This document shows, piece by piece, positions 38,215-47,262 of a stretch of 64,000 nucleotides of DNA. The translations under genes were made by a program, and so were the position numbers. The stretch lies in assembly GCF_024756275.1 (NCBI RefSeq), contig NZ_JANUGQ010000003.1, positions 186,001 to 250,000 on the forward strand. The letters run 5' to 3'. The notes beneath the pieces were generated by a model. That model did not search any database. It was not told the origin of the DNA and worked only from the letters and a program-made list of their open reading frames with translations. How positions within the stretch are numbered: the stretch's first letter is position 1; every line of letters starts with the position of its first letter. This DNA comes from Streptomyces pyxinae (GTDB lineage: Bacteria > Actinomycetota > Actinomycetes > Streptomycetales > Streptomycetaceae).

Positions 38215-38446
38215 AGGAGGGTCGTAATGCGTGAACGACGGTATCGGCCGCCACTGACACACCCCCGGCGAGCGAGGGCCTGCGTGACTCCCGTATCGGG
38301 ACATGGGCAGAGACCGGCGCAGACCGTACAGCGTACCCGCACACCGCCTTCCGGTTGAAATCGGGGCGGGAGGGCACGCAATCTGTACGCATCGGGTAGG
38401 GCGGCGCCGCCGGGCGCCGCCTTACGGTTCAGCCAGGAGGTGCCAC

Positions 38447-38761
38447 ATGGCCCAGGCATTCCAGCGTCATCCCTCCTCGTCCCTGTTCGCCACCGACGGC
38501 AAGCCCCACCCGGTCCAGGACACCCTGATGGCGGTGACCGTGGTGCTGGGGGTCCTCGCCTTCGTGACGGCCCAGTTCCACCATCTGCACCTGATCAGCT
38601 CCTGGGCCGGTCTGGTGGGAATCTGCACTGGGGCGTACGGCCAGTTCATCTCCGAGACCACCCGCGAGCGCACCCTGCTGATCATCGGCCTGGGCGCCTC
38701 CGCCGTCGGTTTCGGGCTCGGTATGGCGCACGGCGGCCTTTTCGGCGGGCTGCTCGGCTGA
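38447..38761 (+). CDS. Hypothetical membrane protein, conserved next to rpsF
   Basis: 104 residues with three hydrophobic segments (about 26-45, 50-68, 77-103) and a Gly-rich C-terminus. The family is unknown to me, but the gene sits between rpsF and femX as I remember from S. coelicolor. AGGAGG precedes the ATG by six bases. A 19-bp-stem hairpin follows. Confidence 0.78.
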   Translation: MAQAFQRHPSSSLFATDGKPHPVQDTLMAVTVVLGVLAFVTAQFHHLHLISSWAGLVGICTGAYGQFISETTRERTLLIIGLGASAVGFGLGMAHGGLFGGLLG

Positions 38762-38846
38762 GCCGGCGGAGAGGCCCGGCCGGCGACCGGCCGGATTCCC
38801 GCAGGGACCCCGACCGGAGGCCCGGCAGGTCACCCGGCCCGGGGCC

Positions 38847-38886
38847 CGGCGGTGGTCCGGCGGGGAGCCCCGCCGGACCACCGCCG
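38847..38886 (+). terminator. Terminator of the small membrane protein gene
   Basis: 19-bp perfect stem (38847-38865 with 38868-38886) and a 2-base loop. Confidence 0.8.
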
Positions 38887-38987
38887 ACTAGCGGCCAGAC
38901 GGGGTGCTCCCGGGTGCCAGATAGGCTTCGGCGCGAGAGCCGGAGCCCCTGACACCATGGGGACACACCTGCCGAGGAGCGCCCCAT

Positions 38988-40106
38988 ATGAGCCTGACCC
39001 TGAGGACCATCAGCCGAGAGCAGCATCTGGCATTCCTCCAGACCCTGCCGTCGGCGAGTCACTGCCAGGTTCCGGCATGGGCCGATGTGAAGAACGAGTG
39101 GCGCTCGGAGAACCTGGGCTGGTTCGACAACGCCGGGCAGCTCGTCGGCGTCGGTCTCGTCCTGTACCGCCAGCTGCCCAAGATCAAGCGATACCTGGCC
39201 TATCTGCCCGAGGGCCCGGTCATCAACTGGTACGCCCCCAATCTGGACGACTGGCTGCAGCCCATGCTGGCGCACCTGAAGCACCAGGGCGCCTTCTCCG
39301 TGAAGATGGGCCCGCCGGTGGTCATCCGCCGCTGGGACGCCGGCGCGATCAAGTCCGGCATCCAGGACCAGGACGTCAAGCGGCTGCGGGACGTGGAGGC
39401 GACGTACATCGAGCCGCGCGCCTTCGAGGTGTCCGAGCGGCTCCGTAAGATGGGCTGGCAGCAGAGCGAGGACGGCGGCGCCGGCTTCGGTGACGTACAG
39501 CCGCGCTACGTCTTCCAGGTCCCGCTGGCGAACCGTTCGCTCGACGATGTGCTCAAGGGCTTCAACCAGCTCTGGCGGCGCAACATCAAGAAGGCCGAGA
39601 AGGCCGGGGTCGAGGTGGTCCAGGGCGGCTACTACGACCTGCCCGAATGGCAGCGGCTGTACGAGATCACCGCGGTCCGCGACAAGTTCCGGCCGCGGCC
39701 GCTCTCGTACTTCGAGCGCATGTGGACGGTGCTCAACAACGAGGACCCCAACCGGATGCGGCTCTACTTCGCGCGGCACAACGGGGTCAACCTGTCGGCT
39801 GCGACGATGCTGGTCGTCGGCGGGCACGTCTGGTACTCGTACGGCGCCTCGGACAACATCGGCCGTGAGTACCGGCCGTCCAACGCGATGCAGTGGCGGA
39901 TGCTCCGGGACGCCTACGCGATGGGCGCCACCGTCTACGACCTGCGCGGCATCTCCGACTCGCTGGACGAGACCGACCACCTCTTCGGCCTGATCCAGTT
40001 CAAGGTCGGCACCGGCGGCGAGGCGGTCGAGTACATCGGTGAGTGGGACTTCCCGCTGAACAAGCTGCTCCACAAGGCGCTGGACATGTATATGTCGCGT
40101 CGCTGA
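38988..40106 (+). CDS. femX: FemX: peptidoglycan interpeptide-bridge glycyltransferase
   Basis: 372-residue FemABX family protein with two GNAT-like lobes and a short coiled-coil arm. It transfers an amino acid (Gly in Streptomyces) from aminoacyl-tRNA to the lysine/LL-DAP side chain of lipid II. Family motifs are QLPKIKRYLAYLPEGPVI, LWRRNIKKAEKAGV and the late YDLRGISDSLDETDHLFGLIQFK. In S. coelicolor the orthologue is needed for vancomycin resistance. The ATG has only a weak RBS. It lies 232 bp ahead of an alanine-racemase-like gene. Confidence 0.93.
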   Translation: MSLTLRTISREQHLAFLQTLPSASHCQVPAWADVKNEWRSENLGWFDNAGQLVGVGLVLYRQLPKIKRYLAYLPEGPVINWYAPNLDDWLQPMLAHLKHQGAFSVKMGPPVVIRRWDAGAIKSGIQDQDVKRLRDVEATYIEPRAFEVSERLRKMGWQQSEDGGAGFGDVQPRYVFQVPLANRSLDDVLKGFNQLWRRNIKKAEKAGVEVVQGGYYDLPEWQRLYEITAVRDKFRPRPLSYFERMWTVLNNEDPNRMRLYFARHNGVNLSAATMLVVGGHVWYSYGASDNIGREYRPSNAMQWRMLRDAYAMGATVYDLRGISDSLDETDHLFGLIQFKVGTGGEAVEYIGEWDFPLNKLLHKALDMYMSRR

Positions 40107-40263
40107 GACCGCTTCCGCCTCCGGGGGACCCGCCCCGGAGGCCCGGGGCCGGCCGCAGGGCTCCGGCTCTCCCGGGCCCGCTCCGGTCCCTCCCGTCGCT
40201 CCCCTCCGTCCCCATCAGTCAGTCATCTTCAGTTCCCAGTCCCCTCAGTCCCTTCGGCTCACT

Positions 40264-40281
40264 GCTGAATACGCTGAATAC
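40264..40281. repeat. Tandem 9-bp repeat upstream of the racemase-like gene
   Basis: GCTGAATAC at 40264-40272 and again at 40273-40281. The preceding 70 bases are pyrimidine-rich with repeated CAGT, similar in style to the cydA-cydB spacer. Confidence 0.6.
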
Positions 40282-40338
40282 ACAGCCCCTCCTGAACACG
40301 CGGAACACCGCGGTCACCAGAAAGGTTCCGGGCCGGCC

Positions 40339-41370
40339 ATGGCGCTCTCCCTCTATGTCGACACCGCGCGCTGGCGGGCGCACCAGAAGTCCGTCATCGA
40401 CCAGTTCCCGGGCCTGGTACCGGTCTGCAAGGGCAATGGCTACGGCTTCGGACACGAGCGGCTCTCGGAGGAGGCGGCGCGCTTCGGGGCGGACATGCTG
40501 GCCGTCGGCACCACCTATGAGGCGGCCCGGATCAAGGACTGGTTCGGCGGCGATCTGCTCGTCCTCACCCCGTTCCGGCGCGGTGAGGAACCGGTTCCGC
40601 TGCCGGACCGGGTGGTCCGGTCGGTCTCCTCGGTGGACGGGGTGCACGCCCTGGTCGGTGCCCGGGTCGTCATCGAGTGCATGAGCTCCATGAAGCGGCA
40701 CGGCGTCCACGAGCACGAGCTGGGCCAGCTGCACGCCGCCATCGAGGACGTACGCCTGGAGGGCTTCGCGCTCCACCTCCCGCTGGACCGCACCGACGGC
40801 ACGGACGCGGTCGAGGAGGTCATCGCCTGGATGGACCGGCTGCGCCAGGCCCGGCTGCCGCTGCACACCATGTTCGTCAGCCATCTGCGGGCGGACGAGC
40901 AGGCCCGGCTCCAGCAGCAGTTCCCGCAGACCCGGTTCCGGGCCCGGATCGGCACCCGGCTCTGGCTCGGGGACCACGAGGCGACGCAGTACCGGGGCGC
41001 GGTTCTGGACGTCACCCGGGTCGCCAAGGGCGACCGGTTCGGCTACCGCCAGCAGAAGGCCGCCTCCGACGGCTGGCTGGTGGTCGTCGCGGGCGGCACC
41101 TCGCACGGCGTCGGTCTGGAGGCGCCCAAGGCGATGCACGGTGTGATGCCGCGCGCCAAGGGCGTGGCCCGCGCCGGTCTGGCGACCGTCAACCGCAATC
41201 TCTCGCCGTTCGTCTGGGCCGGCAAGCAGCGGTGGTTCGCGGAGCCCCCGCACATGCAGGTGTCGATCCTCTTCGTTCCGGCGGATGCCCAGGAGCCGCG
41301 GGTCGGGGACGAGCTGGTGGCTCATCTGCGGCACACCACCACCCAGTTCGACCGGCTCGTCGAGCGCTGA
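40339..41370 (+). CDS. Alanine racemase-like fold-type III PLP protein
   Basis: 343 residues. The N-terminal barrel has the PLP lysine in VCKGNGYGFG (K31) and LEGFALHLPL. The C-terminal beta domain has GTRLWLGD, but the second catalytic Tyr of Alr is not obvious. The link to femX suggests a cell-wall amino-acid function. The true alanine racemase of Streptomyces lies elsewhere, so a different substrate is likely. The region between femX and this ATG has no other gene. Confidence 0.8.
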   Translation: MALSLYVDTARWRAHQKSVIDQFPGLVPVCKGNGYGFGHERLSEEAARFGADMLAVGTTYEAARIKDWFGGDLLVLTPFRRGEEPVPLPDRVVRSVSSVDGVHALVGARVVIECMSSMKRHGVHEHELGQLHAAIEDVRLEGFALHLPLDRTDGTDAVEEVIAWMDRLRQARLPLHTMFVSHLRADEQARLQQQFPQTRFRARIGTRLWLGDHEATQYRGAVLDVTRVAKGDRFGYRQQKAASDGWLVVVAGGTSHGVGLEAPKAMHGVMPRAKGVARAGLATVNRNLSPFVWAGKQRWFAEPPHMQVSILFVPADAQEPRVGDELVAHLRHTTTQFDRLVER

Positions 41371-41487
41371 GCCACCGGGGCTCCGGGGCCCCGGGCCGCC
41401 GGCGGGTCGCAGCGGCATCCGCCCGGGGCGCCGGGTGCCCGGGCACCGGGAGCCCGGGGCGCCACCGCCCCGCCGCCCCCGGCGGGC

Positions 41488-42957
41488 TCACCCCGCCGGG
41501 GCTCCCCGGTCCGGGCGCCGTTCGTCCGGCCCGGCCGCGTACCCGTCGGGTCCCGCCACCGAGCGGCCGCGGGCGAAGACGTCCGGGGCGCCGTCCAGCA
41601 CACCTCCCGAGGGGTCGTCGGAGCCGTCCCGCCGGACCTCGTCCCGGTCCGGCCGGAGCACGTCCCGCACCACCACCGCGCAGAGGTACGCCGTGCCCAG
41701 CAGATGCAGCGCGACCGCCAGCTGGTATCCCTCGGCGGGCAGGCCCTGCTTGCTGTCGGTCGTCGTGTAGAGCAGGTACAGCCAGATGCCGGCGAAGTAC
41801 ATCACCTCGCAGCCCTGCCAGATCAGGAAGTCCCGCCAGCGGGGCCGGGCCAGGGCGGCGAGCGGGATGAGCCACAGCACGTACTGCGGCGAGTAGACCT
41901 TGTTGGTGAGGACGAAGGCCGCGACCACCAGGAAGGCGAGCTGGGCGAATCGCGGCCGCCGGGGCGCGGCGAGGGCCAGGGCCGCGATGCCGGCGCAGGC
42001 CAGCAGCATCAGCACGATCGCCGCGAGGTTGACGGACTCCACGTCGAGGTTCTCCCCGGTGCGCTGGGAGATGACGAGCCAGAGGGAGCCGAAGTCGACG
42101 GAGCGCTCCTGGCTGAAGGTGTAGAACTTCTTCCAGCCCTCGGGTGCGAGCAGCATCACCGGCACGTTGACCACCAGCCAGGCACCCACCGCGCCGAGCA
42201 GCGCCGCACCCGCCTCCCGCCACTTCCCGGCCCGCCAGCAGAGCAGCAGCAGCGGGCCGAGCAGGAGGACGGGGTAGAGCTTGGCGGCCGTGGCGAGGCC
42301 CAGCAGCAGCCCGAAGGCGAGCGCCCGGCCCCGGGACCACATCAGCGTCGCGGCGCCGGTCAGGGCGACGGCGAGCAGGTCCCAGTTGATGGTGGCGGTG
42401 AGCGCCAACGCGGGCGCCAGCGCCACCAGCAGGGCGTCCCAGGGCCGGCGGCGGTGGGTCCGGGCCACGCAGACCACGAGCACGGCCGTGCAGGCCATCA
42501 GCATGCCCGCGTTGACCAGCCAGTAGATCTGCTCGCGGTGCATCACCTCGCCGCCGGCCGGCAGCGTCAGCCATGCGGCGACCTGCATGAAGAGACCGGT
42601 GAGCACCGGGTACTCCAGATACTCCATGTCACCGGTGAGCCGGTCGAAGTACGGGATCAGCCCGTCGGCGAACCCCCGGCCGGCGTAGAGGTGCGGGATG
42701 TCGGAGTAGCAGGCGTGGGCGTACTGCGAACCCGCGCCGCGGAACCAGGCCCAGTCGTAGCACGGGATCTTCTGCACCATGCCCAGCAGGAACATGCCGA
42801 GGGCGACCAGCGCGATCACCCGGACGGGGGTGAGCGGTCCGCCGCCGGGCCGGGCCCAGCGACCGACGGGACCACCGAGCACCTCGCTCCCGGCGGCGGC
42901 GACCTCGTCCCGCCGGGTCGGGCGTACGACGGGCTCGCGGACGCGCTCTCTGGTCAT
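41488..42957 (-). CDS. GT87-type polyprenyl-phosphate mannosyltransferase-like membrane protein
   Basis: 489 residues with about ten membrane helices and a long basic/acidic cytoplasmic tail. NWDLLAVAL near the fourth helix, LGLATAAKLYPVLLLGP and FVLTNKVYSPQYVLWLIPL are typical of the DUF2029/GT87 family, which uses polyprenyl-phosphate-mannose to build surface glycans. I chose ATG 42957; ATG 42966 is also possible. It is followed by noncoding DNA with a GGTGCCCGGGCACC palindrome (41434-41447). Confidence 0.85.
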   Translation of the reverse strand: MTRERVREPVVRPTRRDEVAAAGSEVLGGPVGRWARPGGGPLTPVRVIALVALGMFLLGMVQKIPCYDWAWFRGAGSQYAHACYSDIPHLYAGRGFADGLIPYFDRLTGDMEYLEYPVLTGLFMQVAAWLTLPAGGEVMHREQIYWLVNAGMLMACTAVLVVCVARTHRRRPWDALLVALAPALALTATINWDLLAVALTGAATLMWSRGRALAFGLLLGLATAAKLYPVLLLGPLLLLCWRAGKWREAGAALLGAVGAWLVVNVPVMLLAPEGWKKFYTFSQERSVDFGSLWLVISQRTGENLDVESVNLAAIVLMLLACAGIAALALAAPRRPRFAQLAFLVVAAFVLTNKVYSPQYVLWLIPLAALARPRWRDFLIWQGCEVMYFAGIWLYLLYTTTDSKQGLPAEGYQLAVALHLLGTAYLCAVVVRDVLRPDRDEVRRDGSDDPSGGVLDGAPDVFARGRSVAGPDGYAAGPDERRPDRGAPAG

Positions 42958-43361
42958 GGCCCTCATCCTGCCGTACCCGCACCCGCCGACGTGCTCGCCT
43001 GTGGACAACGGGGCGGCGCGGACAGCGCAGTCAGCGCGGGCAACGCCGACAAGCCGGTCGACCGCCGGCCGACGACCACCGGGGACGAGCCCGGTCCCGG
43101 CGGCTTACCCGCCCCGGAGGCCCGGGCACCCGCAGACGGTCCCGGCCGTCCGCCGGGACCGGCGCACCCGTGGTCGGCACCCGTCACACCGGCGAGGTCC
43201 CGGCCCGGGTCCCGGCCCGGCCCTGGCCCTGGCTCCGGCTCCGGCGGCGCCCCGGGCCCCGTACCGCCCGGAGAAACGGCGGGGCCGCCGCACCCCCTCG
43301 CGTACCGGACGCGTACGGGATGCGGCGGCCCATCGCCGCGGGTGGAGCCGGGACCGGGAGG
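42958..43361. other. Intergenic region between the GT87 and PBP genes
   Basis: 404 bp with no gene. It holds one consensus DnaA box and a GC-rich low-complexity stretch (43195-43265) of GGCCCTGGCC/GGCTCCGG-like repeats. Confidence 0.5.
43000..43008 (-). promoter_or_regulatory. Single DnaA box
   Basis: TTGTCCACA on the minus strand, an exact Streptomyces DnaA box, about 45 bp upstream of the GT87 start. An isolated box by chance is possible. Confidence 0.5.
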
Positions 43362-46163
43362 CTAGCCCTCCATCCCGGAGATCCAGCCGCCGCCCGGTCT
43401 GCCGCCGTCGGTCTCGCCGTTGGCGGCACCGCTGTTGGCGCTGCCCCCGGCCGGGTTGCCGCCGTTCACATTGCCGCTGTTGTCGCCGCCCTCCACGGCT
43501 CCGCCGCCGGTCGGGTTGCCGGTGCCCTGGGTGTCGCCGCCCTGAATGGTGCCGCCACCGGCGGGATTGCCGTTGCCTCCGTTCACCTGTCCGGAGTTGT
43601 CACCGCCGCCGTTCTCCTCGTCGCAGTCCCACTCGTACGGCGGACACGACGCCTTGGAGGACGTGCTCGGGGACGGGGACGAGGACTGCGACTTCGACGG
43701 GCTGGGGGACGAGGGCGACGGGGAGGCCGACTTCGACGGGCTGGCCGACGGCTTGGGCTTCGGACTCTCGGCCCCTCCGCCGAACACCGCCCCCGCGTCC
43801 AGCGGCTCGGGCTCCGGGAAGCGGAGCTTCTCCTTGCCCTCCAGCGCCGTGGACATGTATTCGCGCCAGATCTCCGACGGGAACGACGATCCGTGGATCT
43901 TCTTCTGCCCGCCGGTGCCGAACATCTCCTCGAATTTACGATTCTTGTTCGTTGCGTCGTCGTCCATCCGGTACATGTCGATGGCGGTCGAGAGCTGCGG
44001 GGTGTAGCCCACGAACCAGGCCGACTTGTTGCCGTCGGTCGTACCGGTCTTGCCGGCCACCTGCCGCCCCGGGAGAGCCGCCTTCCGGCCGGTGCCCTCC
44101 GGGTCCTCCACGACGCTGCGCAGCACATCGGTGACGTTGCTGGCGACGGCGGTGTCGAAGGCGCGGGCGCCCTTGTCCTGGTGGGTGTAGATCTCCTTGC
44201 CGCTCTTGAGCACCTTGGTTACCGAGTAGGGCTCGTTCCGCTCGCCGTTGGCGGCGAAAGTGGCGTAGGCACCCGCCATCCGGATGGCGCTGGGGTCGGA
44301 GATGCCGATCGAGAAGGACGGCACATCCGCCTCGACCAGGCTCTCCTTGCGCAGCCCCGAGTCGATCGCGGCCTGCCGGACCTTGTCGATGCCGATGTCC
44401 ATGCCGAGCTGCACGAAGGGCGAGTTGGCGGAGTGGATCATCGCCTCGCGGAGGCTGATGTTCTTGTAGTCCTCCTGGCCGTCATTGGTCTGGAGCCACT
44501 CGTTGCCGTTCTCGTCCTTCCAGACACTGCCGTCGTACCGGCGGATCTTCAGCTTGTTCTGGCCGTTGTAGAAGGCCCGGTCCGGGTCGACGATACGGCG
44601 TTCCGACGGCCCCTGCTCCGAGCCGAGGGCCGGGTTGCGCACTCCGTCCCGCATCGCCGCGGCCAGCACGAAGGGCTTGAAGGTCGAGCCCACCTGGGCA
44701 CCGGTCTGGTCCGCGTTGTTGGTGAAGTGCTTGGTGGCGTCCGCGCCGCCGTAGATGGCGGTGATGGCGCCGTTCTCGGGGTTGACCGAGGCGCCGCCGA
44801 ACTGGACGTGGGTGTCGGTCTTCGGACGCTTCTGCGGATCGATGTTGGCGTCGTAGACCTTCTTGACCGCCGCCTGCAGCTGTTCGACGTTCTTCTTGTC
44901 GAACGTCGTGTGGATCTCGTAGCCGCCCTGGGCGAGCTGCTTGGCGGTGATGCCCTGCTCGTTGTTGTTGATGAAGTACGCCTTGGCCAGGTCGACCAGG
45001 TAACCGGTCTGACCGCTGAGCTGGGCGCCCTTCTTCGGCGGCACCACCTTCGGGAAGGCCGTGAATCCGGCGCGCTTGGCCGCGTCCAGGTGGCCGTCCT
45101 TGACCATCTCGTCGAGGATCCACTTCCACCGCTTGGTGGCCCGGTCCGCGTTGGCCTGCGGGGTCGCGGTGGGGTCGATCTCGGTGGCGCCGGCCGGGTC
45201 GTAGTAGGTCGCGCCCTTCAGCAGCGACGCGAGGAAGGCGCACTCGCTGGCGTTCAGGTCCTTGGCGTCCTTGTTGAAGTACGTGCGCGCCGCCGCCTGG
45301 AGCCCGTACGCGCCCCGGCCGTAGTACGAGGTGTTGAGGTACCCCGCCATGGTCTTTTCCTTGGACCCCTTCGTGCCCACCTTCAGGGCGATGAAGAGTT
45401 CCTTGGCCTTGCGGCTGAGCGTCTGGCTCTGGTCGTCCAGCATCGCGTTCTTCACGTACTGCTGGGTGATGGTCGAACCACCCTGGGTCTGGCCGCCCAT
45501 GGCCATGTTGACCACCGCCCGGCCGATGCCCGACGGGTCGACGCCCCAGTCCGTCTCGAACGACTTGTTCTCGGCGGACATGACGGCGTACCGCATCTCC
45601 GCCGGGATGGCGTCATAGGCCAGGATCTGCCGGTTGATCTCGCCGCCGGTGGCGGCCATCTGGGAGCCGTCGGCCCAGTAGTAGACGTTGTTCTGCGCCT
45701 TGGCGATCTTCGCGGGATCGGGGATTTCCACCCAGGCGTACGCCACCGTCGCCGCCCCCATGAGCAGCGCGGCGAAGCCGAGGAAGACCCCGGTCACCAG
45801 CTTCCAGGAGGGCGTCCAGCGGCGCCAGCCGTGCTTCCCGGATCTCGGGTAGTCGATGATCCGCTTCTTGCCGGGTCCGTCACCGGGCCCGCCGCCGTGC
45901 CCCGCGCCACCGCGCCGGCCGCCTCCGTGCCCGCCCGCACCACCGGCCGCTCCGGCGCGCCGCCCACCGCCCCGCTGGGCGGCGCGCCGGGCCTCGGCGC
46001 GGCCCCCGTAGGGGCGCTCCTCGCCGTAAGGTCCTGCGGGGGACCCCGAATTGACTCCCCGCGCCTGCTCCGCCCGGTGCCCCGGGGACTGCTGGGCGGC
46101 GCGCCTGGCCGCGGCTCGTCCGCCGCCCTGGGGCTGCGGCGGTTTGCGACGGTGCTCGCTCAT
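43362..46163 (-). CDS. Bifunctional penicillin-binding protein (class A)
   Basis: 933 residues. Order: a long basic, Gly/Arg-rich cytoplasmic leader (1-115), one membrane anchor (about 118-142), a GT51 glycosyltransferase (MRYAVMSAENKSFETDWGVD, with the catalytic Glu), a transpeptidase domain with GSTFKPF (Ser near 491), HSANSPF and KTGTTD (near 704), a Ser/Pro/Lys linker, a Cys pair CPPYEWDC, and a Gly/Asn-rich tail. It makes and cross-links glycan strands at the outer membrane face. The start is ATG 46163 behind GAGGAG. It is divergent from padR. Confidence 0.94.
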   Translation of the reverse strand: MSEHRRKPPQPQGGGRAAARRAAQQSPGHRAEQARGVNSGSPAGPYGEERPYGGRAEARRAAQRGGGRRAGAAGGAGGHGGGRRGGAGHGGGPGDGPGKKRIIDYPRSGKHGWRRWTPSWKLVTGVFLGFAALLMGAATVAYAWVEIPDPAKIAKAQNNVYYWADGSQMAATGGEINRQILAYDAIPAEMRYAVMSAENKSFETDWGVDPSGIGRAVVNMAMGGQTQGGSTITQQYVKNAMLDDQSQTLSRKAKELFIALKVGTKGSKEKTMAGYLNTSYYGRGAYGLQAAARTYFNKDAKDLNASECAFLASLLKGATYYDPAGATEIDPTATPQANADRATKRWKWILDEMVKDGHLDAAKRAGFTAFPKVVPPKKGAQLSGQTGYLVDLAKAYFINNNEQGITAKQLAQGGYEIHTTFDKKNVEQLQAAVKKVYDANIDPQKRPKTDTHVQFGGASVNPENGAITAIYGGADATKHFTNNADQTGAQVGSTFKPFVLAAAMRDGVRNPALGSEQGPSERRIVDPDRAFYNGQNKLKIRRYDGSVWKDENGNEWLQTNDGQEDYKNISLREAMIHSANSPFVQLGMDIGIDKVRQAAIDSGLRKESLVEADVPSFSIGISDPSAIRMAGAYATFAANGERNEPYSVTKVLKSGKEIYTHQDKGARAFDTAVASNVTDVLRSVVEDPEGTGRKAALPGRQVAGKTGTTDGNKSAWFVGYTPQLSTAIDMYRMDDDATNKNRKFEEMFGTGGQKKIHGSSFPSEIWREYMSTALEGKEKLRFPEPEPLDAGAVFGGGAESPKPKPSASPSKSASPSPSSPSPSKSQSSSPSPSTSSKASCPPYEWDCDEENGGGDNSGQVNGGNGNPAGGGTIQGGDTQGTGNPTGGGAVEGGDNSGNVNGGNPAGGSANSGAANGETDGGRPGGGWISGMEG

Positions 46164-46439
46164 CGAACGACTACTCCTCGGGCAGGCGAGTACGCCTGGA
46201 AGCGGCAGCTGGGTTCCGGTCCCCCGAACTTCGGTACGGACGCGCCCCCCGGAGAGCTCATCCGCCATGCACACACGGCATCCAGAACAAGGACGCCCCC
46301 CGGCGCCGCGCGGTTCCCACTGGTGTACATGCCGCACAGACTACGCACGCACAAAACCCGCTCCGCACCCAAGTTCACCCCAAATCAGGCAAGTCGGTGT
46401 GGCGAATTACCGATGTGACCCCGTTCACCCCGGCCTCAC

Positions 46440-46468
46440 TTGTCGCGACCGGAGTGCCGCCCTATCGT
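46440..46468 (+). promoter_or_regulatory. padR-ino1 promoter
   Basis: TTGTCG (46440-46445), a 17-bp spacer, and TATCGT (46463-46468). The -10 runs into the left end of the PadR palindrome, so repressor binding would block polymerase. Confidence 0.65.
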
Positions 46469-46498
46469 GCTGATGTATCGGACCGATACATCAGCACG
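46466..46498. promoter_or_regulatory. 33-bp palindromic PadR operator
   Basis: Perfect inverted repeat of 16+16 bases around a central A, with inner sequence TGATGTATCGG A CCGATACATCA. PadR proteins commonly bind ATGT/ACAT-type palindromes at their own promoters. This one overlaps the -10 and lies 31 bp before the padR start. Confidence 0.85.
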
Positions 46499-46529
46499 GC
46501 ATACGTCGTGGCGGCGAAGGCGGAGGCAT

Positions 46530-47213
46530 ATGAGCAGGCGCTCGGGCATCCTCGAATTCGCCGTACTCGGTCTGCTCCGTGAGGCCCCCATGCACGGGTA
46601 CGAGCTCCGCAAGCGGCTCAACACCTCGCTGGGAATCTTCCGGGCCTTCAGCTACGGGACCCTCTACCCCTGCCTCAAGACACTGGTCGCGAACGGCTGG
46701 CTGGCCGAGGAACCAGGCAGCGCCCCGGAAGACGCCCTCGCCGCCTCCCTCTCCGGGCGACGCGCCAAGATCGTCTACCGGCTGACCCCGGCGGGGAAGG
46801 AGCACTTCGAGGAACTCCTCTCCCACACCGGCCCCGACACCTGGGAGGACGAGCACTTCGCGGCACGTTTCGCCTTCTTCGGACAGACGGAGCGCGAGGT
46901 GCGGATGCGGGTGCTGGAGGGCCGGCGGAGCCGTCTGGAGGAGCGTCTGGAGAAGATGCGCGCTTCCCTGGCACGGACCCGGGAGCGTCTGGACGACTAC
47001 ACGCTTGAGCTGCAGCGGCACGGCATGGAGTCCGTGGAGCGCGAGGTGCGCTGGCTGAACGAGCTCATCGAGAGCGAACGCGCGGGACGGGACCGCCTGC
47101 GGTCCGGCCCCGAGAGTTCCGCTCAGCAGGACCACACCACGGGAGAAGCGGGCGGCCTGCCCCGGCACGGGGGCAGTACCCGGCCGGATCCGTCCGACGA
47201 CACCACCAAGTGA
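46530..47213 (+). CDS. PadR-family transcriptional regulator
   Basis: 227 residues. The PadR winged HTH opens with [24 protein letters not shown] and continues through [19 protein letters not shown]-terminal helical dimerisation domain (about 105-185) and a disordered tail follow. It probably controls itself and the inositol-phosphate synthase gene 49 bp downstream. GGAGG precedes the ATG by three bases. Confidence 0.9.
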   Translation: MSRRSGILEFAVLGLLREAPMHGYELRKRLNTSLGIFRAFSYGTLYPCLKTLVANGWLAEEPGSAPEDALAASLSGRRAKIVYRLTPAGKEHFEELLSHTGPDTWEDEHFAARFAFFGQTEREVRMRVLEGRRSRLEERLEKMRASLARTRERLDDYTLELQRHGMESVEREVRWLNELIESERAGRDRLRSGPESSAQQDHTTGEAGGLPRHGGSTRPDPSDDTTK

Positions 47214-47262
47214 GGCCCCGCCCGTGCGGGGCCTCGTCGAGAACACACAGGGAGCAACCGGA

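Larger units (their letters stand above)
46164..46529. other. Divergent intergenic region PBP / padR
   Basis: 366 bp; no gene. Holds the padR promoter and its 33-bp palindrome; the PBP promoter is not clear. AT-richer than its surroundings around 46320-46410. Confidence 0.55.

Noticed and set aside
41422..41463. GC-rich repeat CCCGGGGCGCC and palindrome after the GT87 gene as a special element
   Set aside because: Short, and readily explained by local GC skew; at most a weak terminator.
43170..46418. A 1082-codon plus-strand frame over the PBP gene
   Set aside because: Shadow of the PBP; no RBS or domain, and PBP motifs are complete on the other strand.
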